Source: Rhodocyclales bacterium (GTDB taxonomy: Bacteria; Pseudomonadota; Gammaproteobacteria; Burkholderiales; Rhodocyclaceae). From it: 64,000 nt of DNA. Of this stretch, positions 9,069 through 17,147 are shown piece after piece. The stretch spans positions 54,015 through 118,014 of the forward strand of contig JACRIY010000056.1 of the NCBI GenBank assembly GCA_016235805.1. Reading direction: 5' to 3'. The notes under the pieces are model-generated. The model did not search any database. It saw only the letters and a program-made list of their open reading frames with translations, and had not been told where the DNA came from. A program made the position numbers and the translations under genes. Position 1 is the stretch's first letter; every line of letters starts with the position of its first letter.

Positions 9069-9377
9069 TCAGGTACTCAGCTTGCGTCCGAGGCGGTCCT
9101 CGACGGCCGCCACCTTGGCCTTGATGCGCCCGCCGGGGCCGGCGCGGTAGTCGATCTTGATCTGCGTGCTGATGCGCTCGCAATCGGCGCTCATCGCTTC
9201 GAAGCAGGCCGTCACCACTGCCATCACCTCGGCCCAATCGCCCTCGATGATGGTGCCCATCGGCGTCAGTTGGTAGGGCAGGCCGCTCTTGTCGATGATG
9301 TCCAGCGAGCGCGCGACATAGGGGCTCAGGCTTTCGCCCCTGGCGAAGGGCGACATGGAAAATTCGAGCAGGACCAT
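9069..9377 (-). CDS. MTH1187/YkoF-type thiamine-binding family protein
   Basis: 102 residues. It matches the small DUF77/MTH1187 family: an N-terminal MVLLEFSMSPFARGES, the central motif LTPMGTIIEGDW and the C-terminal KIDYRAGPGGRIKAKV. Family members form ferredoxin-like oligomers and some bind thiamine. The next upstream gene, on the same strand, ends 14 bases away, so an operon with the dehydrogenase is likely. Confidence 0.85.
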   Translation of the reverse strand: MVLLEFSMSPFARGESLSPYVARSLDIIDKSGLPYQLTPMGTIIEGDWAEVMAVVTACFEAMSADCERISTQIKIDYRAGPGGRIKAKVAAVEDRLGRKLST

Positions 9378-9390
9378 GGCCGATCCTGCC

Positions 9391-10242
9391 TCAGCGCTGC
9401 ACGGCGTCGATCGCCAGGATGCTGACGTCGTCGGCGCCGTGGCCGGCCGTCAGCAACTGGTCCATCCGCGCCGCGATGCCATGCAGCAGCGCCAGCGGTC
9501 GCGCGCCTGCCGTCTCCAGCATCAGGCCGACGTCCTTGCGCGCCATGGCCAGTTCGAAGCTCGGCGGAAAGTCGCCGCGCGCCATGTTCGCGCCGCGCGT
9601 CGCCACCATCATGTTGAGGTCGAGCAGTTCCATCATCTTGATCGCGTCCTGCCCCGGCACGTCGCAGGCCTTCGCCAGCGTCAGGACGTCGGCCATCGCC
9701 GCCGACAGGCTGAGGATCAGCGCGTTGCCGAAAAGCTTCTTTGCCGCGGCGAGGTCGCTGCGCTCGCCCTGGTACTCGAGGCGCCCGGTCATCGCCGCGA
9801 GGTCCGCCCGCAGCGGGTCGAACACCGTCGCTGGTCCCGCCGCGAGCATCGAACCCTTGGCGGTGCGGGCCATGAGCGGCGTCATGAACACGGGGCAGTG
9901 CAGGTACTTTACGCCGGCCGCCGCCAGCGTCCTGGCGCGTGCGGCGGTCAGTGTCGGCAGCGTCGTGCTGTGGTCGACGATCACCGCGTCGGCGGCCAGT
10001 CCCGCGCGCGCCGCGGCGATGATTTCATCGACCACCGCGTCGTCCTTCAGCACCAGGTGCACCCGCGATGCGCCCCGCACCGCATCTGCCGGCGTCGCGG
10101 CGACCGTGATGCCGAATTGCACCAGTGCCTGCGCCTTGTCGGCCGAGCGGTTCCATGCGGTGACGCGGTCGCCGCGTTTTGCCGCAGCTTCCGCGAAGGC
10201 CGCGCCGAGCAGGCCGGTGCCGAGAAATGCAATGATCGCCAT
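9391..10242 (-). CDS. NAD(P)-dependent 3-hydroxyisobutyrate dehydrogenase-like oxidoreductase
   Basis: 283 residues. The N-terminal Rossmann motif is FLGTGLLGAAFA with AWNRSADKAQAL after beta-2, which suggests NADP preference. The beta-hydroxyacid dehydrogenase catalytic Lys lies in AAKKLFGNALI. The start at 10242 (MAIIAFLG) is the only one just before the Rossmann strand. The reaction is probably reversible oxidation of a 3-hydroxy acid or reduction of a semialdehyde. It leads a minus-strand run with the MTH1187, HIT and hydrolase genes. Confidence 0.85.
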   Translation of the reverse strand: MAIIAFLGTGLLGAAFAEAAAKRGDRVTAWNRSADKAQALVQFGITVAATPADAVRGASRVHLVLKDDAVVDEIIAAARAGLAADAVIVDHSTTLPTLTAARARTLAAAGVKYLHCPVFMTPLMARTAKGSMLAAGPATVFDPLRADLAAMTGRLEYQGERSDLAAAKKLFGNALILSLSAAMADVLTLAKACDVPGQDAIKMMELLDLNMMVATRGANMARGDFPPSFELAMARKDVGLMLETAGARPLALLHGIAARMDQLLTAGHGADDVSILAIDAVQR

Positions 10243-10336
10243 GGTTGGTTTCCTGTAGGTTGGGGTGGTGCGAGGAGGGCTCGGGCCGGTTCTGCGACCG
10301 GCGTGCCTGATGCATCCGATTTTACCCGCACGCAAA

Positions 10337-10352
10337 GGGCCGGCGCCGACTT
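10337..10352 (+). repeat. Partial copy of the short dispersed repeat
   Basis: Contains GGCCGGCGCCGACTT, identical to the 3' core of other copies, but lacks the GCCGTG half and the full T run. It lies between the dehydrogenase and phasin-like genes and could be chance similarity. Confidence 0.4.
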
Positions 10353-10499
10353 CAAGCTGCTTCCGCTCAGGCAGGGCCGCGCTGAAATCTAGAGGGAAAC
10401 GCCCAGGGTTTTAGGGTGCCCGCTCTACGCCGTCCCGCTAGAGTGTCGGCGCTGGAAGACCGGCTCCGTGGCCGGTCCGTGACAATGAAAGGAATAATC

Positions 10500-10991
10500 A
10501 TGCTGAAGACCAAAAAGCTGCTCCCGAAGGACCTGGCCGCCAATCAGGTCGTCGTCGCGATGCGGGAAGCCGCCGTCAATGTGCTTTCGGCCAACCTGAA
10601 CGTGCTCTACGTCGCCCGCGACCAGGGCCGCAAGGTATGGGTCGCGCTGGGTGCGACGGCCGGCAGCCTGGCCGGGCAGAACCTGAAGCTGCTGAAGACC
10701 ACGGTGGCCGCCGCCAATGACAAATCGGTCGCGGCGTGGGAAGCCGTCGAGCACGTGCTGGAAGATCGCGTCATGCCGGTACTGGACAAGGTCGGCCTGG
10801 CCGCTCCCGCGCAGTACGGGGTTGATCTGTTCGGCAAAGGCGTGCACCGCGTTTCGGCGCAGGTGGTCGAACTGACCCGCGTGCGCCGGGCCGCCGCCAA
10901 GCGTGCGGTGCGCAAGCCGGTCGCGAAGAAGGTGGCGACGAAGGTTGTCGCCAGGCGTCAGGCGCGTCCCGCGGCCAAGCTGGCGGCATGA
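10500..10991 (+). CDS. Phasin-like protein with lysine/arginine-rich tail
   Basis: 163 residues. The first ~120 are amphipathic helices (LSANLNVLYVARDQGRKVW, LKLLKTTVAAANDKSVAAW) as in polyhydroxyalkanoate granule-associated phasins. The last ~40 are rich in Ala/Lys/Arg with AKKVATKV-type repeats resembling histone H1 tails, which in PHA-associated proteins can contact DNA. The start at 10500 follows AAAGGA. A hairpin with 7-bp arms GACCGGC/GCCGGTC (10458-10477) lies in the leader. The role is inferred from composition; no PHA synthase is nearby. Confidence 0.6.
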   Translation: MLKTKKLLPKDLAANQVVVAMREAAVNVLSANLNVLYVARDQGRKVWVALGATAGSLAGQNLKLLKTTVAAANDKSVAAWEAVEHVLEDRVMPVLDKVGLAAPAQYGVDLFGKGVHRVSAQVVELTRVRRAAAKRAVRKPVAKKVATKVVARRQARPAAKLAA

Positions 10992-11012
10992 TCGCTTGAT
11001 AGGTCCGTCGGC

Positions 11013-11036
11013 GCCGTATCGTCGGCGCCGACTTTT
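11013..11036 (+). repeat. Short dispersed repeat, copy 3
   Basis: GCCGTATCGTCG then GCGCCGACTTTT. Here the core is the perfect palindrome GTCGGCGCCGAC followed by TTTT, a terminator-like shape on the plus strand just after the phasin-like gene. Confidence 0.8.
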
Positions 11037-11045
11037 CTCGCCTGC

Positions 11046-11072
11046 AAAAAAAGCGCGCCCCAGGGGCGCGCT
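11046..11072 (-). terminator. Rho-independent terminator of the mutase operon
   Basis: On the minus strand AGCGCGCC pairs with GGCGCGCT across a CCTGG loop and is followed by seven T residues (the A run 11046-11052). It lies about 55 bases beyond the stop of the B12-binding subunit and would end that transcript. Confidence 0.85.
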
Positions 11073-11127
11073 GAACTCCAGACGGGAATGCGTCCGGGAG
11101 GAGATTTGTCGAATGCCGCTCGCCGCC

Positions 11128-11550
11128 TCAGGCGGAGAGGGAGGCTGCCTTCGAGCGGCGGGTGTTGTTGGCCAGGTAGTCAACGATGTCGCTGCTCGCC
11201 GAGCCGGGGGTGAATACCTTCGCCACGCCCTTGGCGGTGAGTTGCTCGATCTGCTTCCTGGGGATGTTGCCGCCGCAGACGACGATGACGTCGTCGAGGT
11301 CGTTGGCGCGCACCAGGTCCATCAGTTCCTCGATCAGCGAATAGTTGGCGGCGTGGGAGCTGATGCCGATGGCGTCCACGTCCTCCTGGATCGCCGCGTC
11401 GACGATGGTTTGCGGCGTCTGGTTTACGCCCAGGTAGACGACCTCGAAGCCGGCGTCGCGCAGCAGCATGGAGACGACTTCGCCGCCGGTGGTGTGCCCG
11501 TCGAGTCCGATCATCGAGACGATGACCTTGAGTCCGTTGCCTTTTGTCAT
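11128..11550 (-). CDS. B12-binding small subunit of an acyl-CoA mutase
   Basis: 140 residues. A cobalamin-binding Rossmann domain with DGHTTGG (the DxHxxG motif whose His coordinates cobalt), SSHA at the usual SxL region and VCGGNIP at the GG motif. Its length and lack of a catalytic barrel match the small subunits of isobutyryl-CoA and 2-hydroxyisobutyryl-CoA mutases. It lies 40 bases downstream of the large subunit gene and is followed by a terminator. It should bind adenosylcobalamin together with the large subunit. Confidence 0.93.
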   Translation of the reverse strand: MTKGNGLKVIVSMIGLDGHTTGGEVVSMLLRDAGFEVVYLGVNQTPQTIVDAAIQEDVDAIGISSHAANYSLIEELMDLVRANDLDDVIVVCGGNIPRKQIEQLTAKGVAKVFTPGSASSDIVDYLANNTRRSKAASLSA

Positions 11551-11590
11551 GATTGGCTTCCTCGGCTGATGAGTTTTTCGTCGCGCCGCG

Positions 11591-13222
11591 TCACGCGGCT
11601 TCCAGTTCGAAATCGTAGGGGCAGTCGATCACCTTGAAAGGATCGTAGCTGAGGCCGCGCGCCATGCGGATCACGCCGATCACCTCGCCGGCCGTGGCGT
11701 AGGCCTCGACCGCCTCGACGATCGACGGCATCAGGTTGAAGCGCTCGCCTTTGCCGGCGTCGGCGTGAAGCTGGCGCAGGCGCGCGGTGACCAGCGGCAT
11801 GTCGCGCGTCTTCTTCCAGTCTTCCATGCGCCTGGCAATGGCTTCGGAGTCGGCCTCGTGCAATTCCTGGATCGGGATCTCGAAGTCCTCCTCGGGCGGG
11901 ATGACGAGGTGGTTCACGCCCACCACCAGGCGCTCCTTGGTGTCCACTTCGCGGAACTTCTTGGCCGCCTCCTCGCGCAGCATGGTCTGGATGTAACCCT
12001 TTTCCACGGCGGCGATCATGCCGCCCAGGTCGTCGATTTCCTTGAGGATCCGATAGGCCTCCGCCTCGACCTGGTTGGTCAGCGCCTCGACGAAGTAGGA
12101 GCCGGCCAGCGGATCGACCACGTCGGCGGCGCCGGTCTCGACGGCGACGATGTGCTGCGTGTTGAGCGACATGCGCGCGGCCAGCGCCGAGGGCTCGGCA
12201 TAGGCGTTGTCCATGGTCGCGTTGTCCAGCGCGGTGCAGCCGACGATGGCGCCGGCCAGGGTCTGGATCGCGCAGCGCGCGATGTTGTTCAGCGGTTGCT
12301 GGTAGGTCATGGTGCGGCCCGAGGTATGCACCGCGATCAGCATCTGGCAGGACTTCTCCTTCTTCGCCTTGAAGTGCTCCTTGGCCATGCGCGCCCACAT
12401 GCGGCGCATGGCGCGCACCTTGGCGATCTCCTCGAAGAAGCGGCTGCCGATGCTGACCAGTTCATACGGCACCATGGCCGCGTCGTCGAAGTCGAGCCCG
12501 CGCTCGTTGACCAGCTTGCCGCAGAGTTCCTTGTACATCGACAGCACCACCGCGATCGCCTGCGCGTTGTTGCCGCCGGATTCCTGGAAGTGCTGGCTGA
12601 TCACGCTGGAGCGCATGCGGATCTTGTTGCGCACCACGTATTCCGAGGCATCGAGCCACAGCTTGAGGTTGAGGTCGAAAGGCTGCACGTCGGTCTGGCC
12701 GAAGTAGTTCTCGAACGGCGACTCCATCACGCTGCCGTGCACTTCGCTCGGGTCGATGCCGCGCTTCTTCGCCAGCGCCACCACATAGGCCAGGCGCAGC
12801 ACCGTCGGCGCCGAAGAGCCGAGCAGGGTGATCGACTGGCCGGTCAGCGGGATGCCCTCCATCAGTTCCTCGAACTCCAGCAGCGAACAGCCGGGCCAGC
12901 CCAGCACGCCGGCTTCGCGCCGGGCATGGGGATGGTCGGGGTCGATGCAGTCGGAAAAGACGCGATCGCTGATCACGCACATGCCGCCGCGCTGGCCCAT
13001 CTCGCGGTACTTCTTGAGTACGCCGTTGGCCTGCACCGAACTGCCGAGCCCGGCCGTCATGCGCTGGGTCCACATCCGCGTGCGGTAACCCTCGGCGTGG
13101 TAGCCGCGGGTGTAGGGGAAACTGCCGGGGTCGCCGAGGTCCTTGGTGTAGTCGAAGCCTTCGATGTCCTCGGGAGAGTAGACGCTCTTGATCTGGTAGC
13201 CGTAGTCGGTTTCACGCTTCAT
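11591..13222 (-). CDS. Large subunit of a divergent B12-dependent acyl-CoA mutase
   Basis: 543 residues, TIM-barrel methylmalonyl-CoA mutase family without its own B12 domain. The conserved catalytic His is His211 (SQHFQES) and NTQHIVAVETGAADVVDPLAGSYFVE is a family hallmark. By hand alignment the substrate-pocket positions differ from known members: Thr56 where methylmalonyl-CoA mutase has Tyr89 (isobutyryl Phe80, 2-hydroxyisobutyryl Ile90), Ile84 where 2-hydroxyisobutyryl-CoA mutase has Asp117, Gln176 where methylmalonyl-CoA mutase has Arg207, and Gln210 for Tyr243. Gln instead of Arg argues against a free carboxylate on the substrate. The start at 13222 follows GGAGAG. The substrate is unknown; a branched acyl-CoA is likely. 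Confidence 0.9.
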   Translation of the reverse strand: MKRETDYGYQIKSVYSPEDIEGFDYTKDLGDPGSFPYTRGYHAEGYRTRMWTQRMTAGLGSSVQANGVLKKYREMGQRGGMCVISDRVFSDCIDPDHPHARREAGVLGWPGCSLLEFEELMEGIPLTGQSITLLGSSAPTVLRLAYVVALAKKRGIDPSEVHGSVMESPFENYFGQTDVQPFDLNLKLWLDASEYVVRNKIRMRSSVISQHFQESGGNNAQAIAVVLSMYKELCGKLVNERGLDFDDAAMVPYELVSIGSRFFEEIAKVRAMRRMWARMAKEHFKAKKEKSCQMLIAVHTSGRTMTYQQPLNNIARCAIQTLAGAIVGCTALDNATMDNAYAEPSALAARMSLNTQHIVAVETGAADVVDPLAGSYFVEALTNQVEAEAYRILKEIDDLGGMIAAVEKGYIQTMLREEAAKKFREVDTKERLVVGVNHLVIPPEEDFEIPIQELHEADSEAIARRMEDWKKTRDMPLVTARLRQLHADAGKGERFNLMPSIVEAVEAYATAGEVIGVIRMARGLSYDPFKVIDCPYDFELEAA

Positions 13223-13309
13223 GGGTGCTCTCCGTTCGGGTTCATGGCCATCGGTTGCGGCGGATGCGGCAGTGGAACGAAACATTCAGTTGGCCGAGTA
13301 TAAAACCAT

Positions 13310-13321
13310 CCGAGCGGTCGG
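13310..13321. promoter_or_regulatory. Candidate TetR operator upstream of the mutase genes
   Basis: CCGAGCGGTCGG followed by GTCAAC, one mismatch from the perfect palindrome CCGACCGGTCGG that precedes the CoA ligase gene and is also followed by GTCAAC. It lies about 88 bases upstream of the mutase start. Confidence 0.6.
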
Positions 13322-13513
13322 TCAACGGCTTTGTGCCGGGGTGGGCGCCGGACTGTTCCGGGCAGGCGGCATAGGCTGGCGCGGCGCCGGCTAGTACTGC
13401 TAACGGCCTTGCTGGTAAAGGAATAAGGCGGTCGCGGCAATGACGGTTCGATGTCGCGACCGCGCGGCGCCGACACGTCGCGGCTGGCCGTCGCTCCGGT
13501 TTGCTTTAAAAAA

Positions 13514-13544
13514 CGACCGTACGGACGGCAATAGGCTATATACT
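13514..13544 (+). promoter_or_regulatory. Candidate promoter and operator of the MeaB gene
   Basis: CGACCGTACGGACG at 13514-13527 is a near-palindrome built from the same CGACC/GG half-sites as the TetR operators. TATACT at 13539-13544 is a good -10 hexamer, so the operator would overlap the -35 region. MeaB starts at 13602. Confidence 0.4.
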
Positions 13545-13601
13545 TTTCCGAACGTGCCGCCTGCGGCGGCCCTTGGCGAACCTGCGAGGCCTGCACCTAC
13601 C

Positions 13602-14573
13602 ATGACAAACGATCCCGAATCCGACCTGGCCGCCACCGTCGCGGCGGTGACCGCCGGGCAGATACGCGCCGGTACCCGGCTCATCAGCCGCATCGAGCGC
13701 GGCGACGACGGCGTCACGCCCATCCTGCGCGCGCTGTTCCTGCGCGGCGGCCACGGTCGCGTGATCGGCGTCACCGGCCCGCCCGGCGCCGGCAAGAGCA
13801 CGTTGATCAACCGCATGGTGGGCCACTGGCGCAAGCAGGGCCGGAGCGTCGCGGTGCTGGCGATCGATCCGTCGAGCCCCTTCACCGGCGGCGCGGTGCT
13901 CGGCGATCGCCTGCGCATGGGCGACCACAGCGGCGATCCCGGCGTCTTCATCCGCAGCATGGCCTCGCGCGGGCAACTCGGCGGCCTGGCCAAGGCGGCC
14001 GGCGATGCGCTCACCGTGCTCGAAGCCATGCCCTGGGACGTGGTGCTGGTGGAGACGGTCGGCGTCGGCCAGAACGAGACCGATGTCATGCGCCACGCGG
14101 CGGCGGTGGTACTGCTGCAGACGCCGATGGGCGGCGACGACATCCAGGCCGCCAAGGCCGGCATCACCGAGATCGGCGACATCTTCGTGGTGAACAAGAG
14201 CGACCACCCGGACGCCGAGCGCACCGCGCGCTATCTGGAAGACATGCTTGCCCTGAGCCAGCGCCTGCATGGCGACCGGCCCTGGCATCCGCCCGTGGTG
14301 CGCACCCGGGCGGCGAGCGGGGCGGGGGTCGAGGACCTCGCCGCGCAGATCGACCGATACTTCGCCACGCTCGCCGCCCATCCCGAGCTGGCGCGGGCGC
14401 GCATGGCGGAACGGGTCAGGCATCGGGTCACGGAAATCCTGCGCCACCAGCTCGACCGGCGCCTGAAGTCGGAGGCCAGCCCCTTGCTCGATCCGCTGAT
14501 CGAGCCGGTGCTGTCGCGTCAGCGCGACCCCTATGCGGTGGCCGAGGAGCTGCTGGCGCGCATGTTCGCCTGA
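13602..14573 (+). CDS. meaB: MeaB-type G3E GTPase, mutase chaperone
   Basis: 323 residues. Walker A is GVTGPPGAGKSTLI, the Mg-binding and switch regions include VLAIDPSSPFTGGAVLGDR and VETVGVGQNE, and the guanine motif is NKSD. MeaB proteins gate cobalamin delivery to and protect acyl-CoA mutases. The gene is divergent from the mutase large subunit, with shared operator-like sites between them, and convergent with the CoA ligase. The ATG at 13602 (MTNDPE) is chosen because upstream residues do not belong to the family. Confidence 0.93.
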   Translation: MTNDPESDLAATVAAVTAGQIRAGTRLISRIERGDDGVTPILRALFLRGGHGRVIGVTGPPGAGKSTLINRMVGHWRKQGRSVAVLAIDPSSPFTGGAVLGDRLRMGDHSGDPGVFIRSMASRGQLGGLAKAAGDALTVLEAMPWDVVLVETVGVGQNETDVMRHAAAVVLLQTPMGGDDIQAAKAGITEIGDIFVVNKSDHPDAERTARYLEDMLALSQRLHGDRPWHPPVVRTRAASGAGVEDLAAQIDRYFATLAAHPELARARMAERVRHRVTEILRHQLDRRLKSEASPLLDPLIEPVLSRQRDPYAVAEELLARMFA

Positions 14574-14586
14574 GCCAAACAAGAAC

Positions 14587-14618
14587 GCCCGGCGCCGACA
14601 CCATGGTCGGGGCCGGGC
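14587..14618. terminator. Hairpin between the convergent meaB and CoA ligase genes
   Basis: GCCCGGCGCCGAC (14587-14599) pairs with GTCGGGGCCGGGC around a short loop, with one mismatch. There is no T run, so it may be a Rho-associated or bidirectional transcript end for the two convergent genes. Confidence 0.5.
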
Positions 14619-14637
14619 GTGGCGTCGAGGGCGGAAC

Positions 14638-15981
14638 TCAGGCCTTGGCCTTGCCGCGCCGGTGCACGCGCACCGCCTTGGCTTCGTAGCGCGGCAGGAC
14701 GCCTTCGTCGTGGCATTCGACGGTGACGCGGATGCCCAGGCGCGAATGGATGGCGTGGCCGATGCGGTACTGGATGTCTTCCCTGGGCGTGGTGCTGGCC
14801 TTGCTGCGCTCGACCGCGACGGTCAGTTGTTCCATCGCTTCGTCGTCCTGGTCGATGTAGATGTGCCAGGCTTCCTTCACCGCGCCTTCGGTGGCGGCGA
14901 TGATGTCTTCCACCTGGGTGGGGAACACCATCACGCCGCGCACCTTGATCATGTCGTCGCTGCGGCCGATGATGCGGCCGATCTTGGGCATGCCGTGGCG
15001 CCCGCAGGGGCAACTGTAGGCGTCGGCCGAAAGGCGCACCAGGTCGCGCGTGCGCCAGCGCACCACCGGGCTCGCGTCGCGGTCCAGCGTGGTGATCACG
15101 ATCTCGCCGACCTCGCCCGGCGCCACCGGCTTCAGCGTGACCGGGTCGACCACTTCGGTAATGATCGTGTCCTCGTTGATCAAATGCATTTCATCGACGT
15201 CGTGCGAGTAGGGGCAGGAAATGCTCACCAGCGGGCCGCCGGCTTCGGTGGTGCCGTAGATGTTCTGCGCCATGAATCCCGGCGGCATTTCGGCTTCGAG
15301 CTGGTCGCGGAAGGCGGCGGAAATCGACTGCCCGCCGAACACGCCGACCCGCAGCTTCCACGCCTTGCGCGGGTCGATGCCCTGCGCCTTGGCCATGGTC
15401 ACCAGGGTCATCAGCCACAAGGGCGACAGGCTGCAGGCGGTGTAGCCGTGGTCGGACAGCCAGGTGGTGACCAGGTCGCCGCGGCCGGGGCCGAGCGGAA
15501 AGTTGGTCGCGCCGAAGGCGTTGAGGCCGATGTCCATCGCCAGGCCGCCGATCCACAGGCCGTAGCCGTAGCCCTGGTAGACGCGGTCGGCCGGCGTCAT
15601 GCCGGCGGCGCGCAGGACGCGGCACATCTGGTAAGGGATCAGGTGGTTGAGGTCCTTGTCGGTGAGGCCGAACAGGACCGGCAGGCCGGTGGTGCCCGAG
15701 GTGGCGACGAAGCGCCGCACCTGCGACATGTCGACCGTCAGCATCGGGAAGGGATAGAGCGCGCGCAGGTCGGATTTTTCCAGCGTCGGGGCGTGGTGCA
15801 GGCTGTCGAAATCGCCCAGGTCGCGCGGCGCCATGCCGGCCTTCTTGAAGTGCTGCACCCACTCCGGGGAGTTCTGCAGCCGTTCGCCGAGGGCCTTGAG
15901 CTTGGTCTTCTGGATGGCGACGATGCCGTCACGGTCGAGTTTTTCGATCTCGGGATGTTCGAACTGGATTGCCTTGTCCAT
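14638..15981 (-). CDS. PaaK-like AMP-forming acyl-CoA ligase
   Basis: 447 residues, phenylacetate-CoA ligase-type adenylating enzyme. The phosphate-binding loop is VATSGTTGLPVL, the aromatic/adenine motif is YGTTEAGGP, and the C-terminal hinge region contains CPCGRHGMPKIGRIIGRSDDMIKVRG. Related PaaK-like ligases activate 2-hydroxyisobutyrate beside the 2-hydroxyisobutyryl-CoA mutase genes. Here it probably makes the acyl-CoA used by the adjacent mutase, from an acid that is not known. The start at 15981 (MDKAIQ) follows GAGGAGG. It is preceded by the palindromic TetR operator. Confidence 0.85.
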   Translation of the reverse strand: MDKAIQFEHPEIEKLDRDGIVAIQKTKLKALGERLQNSPEWVQHFKKAGMAPRDLGDFDSLHHAPTLEKSDLRALYPFPMLTVDMSQVRRFVATSGTTGLPVLFGLTDKDLNHLIPYQMCRVLRAAGMTPADRVYQGYGYGLWIGGLAMDIGLNAFGATNFPLGPGRGDLVTTWLSDHGYTACSLSPLWLMTLVTMAKAQGIDPRKAWKLRVGVFGGQSISAAFRDQLEAEMPPGFMAQNIYGTTEAGGPLVSISCPYSHDVDEMHLINEDTIITEVVDPVTLKPVAPGEVGEIVITTLDRDASPVVRWRTRDLVRLSADAYSCPCGRHGMPKIGRIIGRSDDMIKVRGVMVFPTQVEDIIAATEGAVKEAWHIYIDQDDEAMEQLTVAVERSKASTTPREDIQYRIGHAIHSRLGIRVTVECHDEGVLPRYEAKAVRVHRRGKAKA

Positions 15982-16069
15982 TGCTTCCTCCTCGGCCCGC
16001 GATTTTTGATTGTCCGGTGCGGCGCCACCCAGTCGCGCCTGCCCTGTCTGCCGAAAATAATACACACGG

Positions 16070-16081
16070 CCGACCGGTCGG
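16070..16081. promoter_or_regulatory. Perfect palindromic TetR operator upstream of the CoA ligase
   Basis: CCGACCGGTCGG, a perfect 12-bp palindrome extended to GGCCGACCGGTCGGTC. It lies 89 bases upstream of the ligase start and 57 bases past the TetR stop, and is typical of TetR/AcrR operators. Confidence 0.7.
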
Positions 16082-16137
16082 TCAACTAATCAATCGCGTG
16101 GTGGCGTGGCGACATGGCCGGCAGGGAGGCGAACCTG

Positions 16138-16764
16138 TCAGGCCGGCTGCTGGATCGCCGAATAGTCGGTATGTTCGAGCCCGTTGAGGAACAGTTCGGC
16201 CGCCAGCGTGGCCAGTTCGACCGGGGCCAGGTGGCCTTTTTCCGAATACCAGTTGTCGGTCCAGTTGATCATGCCGAAGAACAGCATGGTCAGCGGCCGG
16301 CTGAAATCGGGGTGGTCCTTCAGCGGCGGGTGGATGCTCTCCAGCAGGCGCTCGATGGCGCGGATGATGCGCCGCTCGGTGGTGACGACGAATTCGCGGT
16401 CCTTGGGCTGCAGCGCGTCGATGTCGCTCATCAGCACCACGTGCTGGTTGCGCGAGGCGGGGCGCGTGTAGCTTTCGATCAGCATGCGGGTGAAGGCGAG
16501 GAACTTGGCGCGCGGCGGTTCCGAGGTGTTGAGCGCGGTATCGACGATCTCGGTCACCGTTTCCAGGTGCTCGGTGAGCATCGCGCGCAGGATTTCGCTC
16601 TTCGAATCGAAGTAATGATAGACGCCGGCCTTGGAAAGCCCGGCCGAATCGGCGATTTCGTTGATCGAGGTGCTGGCGAAGCCCTTGGTGGCGAACAGCT
16701 TGGCCGCGTTGTCGATGATGGCCTGCTTGACCGAATCGTAGCCCTGCGATCTTGTTCGCGCCAT
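16138..16764 (-). CDS. TetR/AcrR family transcriptional regulator
   Basis: 208 residues. The N-terminal helix-turn-helix is FATKGFASTSINEIADSAGLSKAGVYHYFDSKSEIL; the C-terminal helical domain is the ligand pocket. The start at 16764 (MARTRS) has GGGAAGA upstream. It lies upstream of, and in the same orientation as, the CoA ligase and mutase genes. With matching palindromes before the ligase and the mutase it is the probable repressor of the whole acyl-CoA mutase locus, released by an acyl-CoA; that is inference. Confidence 0.88.
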   Translation of the reverse strand: MARTRSQGYDSVKQAIIDNAAKLFATKGFASTSINEIADSAGLSKAGVYHYFDSKSEILRAMLTEHLETVTEIVDTALNTSEPPRAKFLAFTRMLIESYTRPASRNQHVVLMSDIDALQPKDREFVVTTERRIIRAIERLLESIHPPLKDHPDFSRPLTMLFFGMINWTDNWYSEKGHLAPVELATLAAELFLNGLEHTDYSAIQQPA

Positions 16765-17123
16765 GTCTTCCCAATCGCCGAAACGCGCAGCATCTGCGCA
16801 GCGCGGGAATGCTAACACAGGGCTCCCGCCGCAAATAAAACCCGATCGAGCGGCTTGCGAATAGTCGGCGCCGGCGCTACGGCGCTCGTCTTTTCCGTAG
16901 CCGATTCCCTTGGCGCAAGCCTTGGCCGCGGTCTTTACGGCGCTGTTCGCCGCACTGCTTCATCATTTCAAGAGGGCCGACCATGCGGTCGGTAATTCCG
17001 TCGGCCGCGGTGAGCGTCGCAGCAGCGCCTGCTGCCCGCCGACCCACCGACCAGGAAGCAGGGCACGGAATTCGTCACGCGCTACGAAGCGCTGCCCGGC
17101 GCCGGCGCGCGCTCGCCTTTCGC
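16765..17123. other. Intergenic region with no convincing gene
   Basis: About 360 bases between the TetR gene and the EamA gene. It contains a degenerate reverse copy of the dispersed repeat (16863-16882) and the inverted repeat CCGACC-ATGC-GGTCGG (16977-16992), whose half-sites match the TetR operator but are spaced four bases further apart. The open frames here have coding-unlike composition. Confidence 0.5.
16863..16882 (-). repeat. Short dispersed repeat, degenerate reverse copy
   Basis: AGTCGGCGCCGGCGCTACGG, the reverse complement of the repeat core. The A run expected before AGTCGG is interrupted (AATAGTCGG). Confidence 0.6.
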
Positions 17124-17147
17124 GCCGTGTCGCCGGCGCCGACTTTT
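17124..17147 (+). repeat. Short dispersed repeat, copy 4
   Basis: GCCGTGTCGCCG then GCGCCGACTTTT, close to the consensus. The following base triplet CTA (17148-17150) is the stop codon of the EamA gene read on the minus strand, so the repeat sits exactly at the gene's 3' end. Confidence 0.85.

Noticed and set aside
11765..13303. A 512-codon plus-strand open frame opposite the mutase
   Set aside because: His/Ala/Arg-rich shadow of the mutase gene without ribosome site or domain.
14587..14599. A further copy of the dispersed repeat in the meaB-ligase hairpin
   Set aside because: Only GGCGCCGAC is shared, as expected by chance in a GC-rich stem.
14533..16089. A 518-codon plus-strand open frame opposite the CoA ligase
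   Set aside because: Shadow frame; the minus strand encodes the full adenylating enzyme with a good ribosome site.
16977..16992. A fourth TetR operator at CCGACC-ATGC-GGTCGG
   Set aside because: Half-sites match but the spacing differs by four bases from the other sites, so it would not place the two half-sites on the same helical face.
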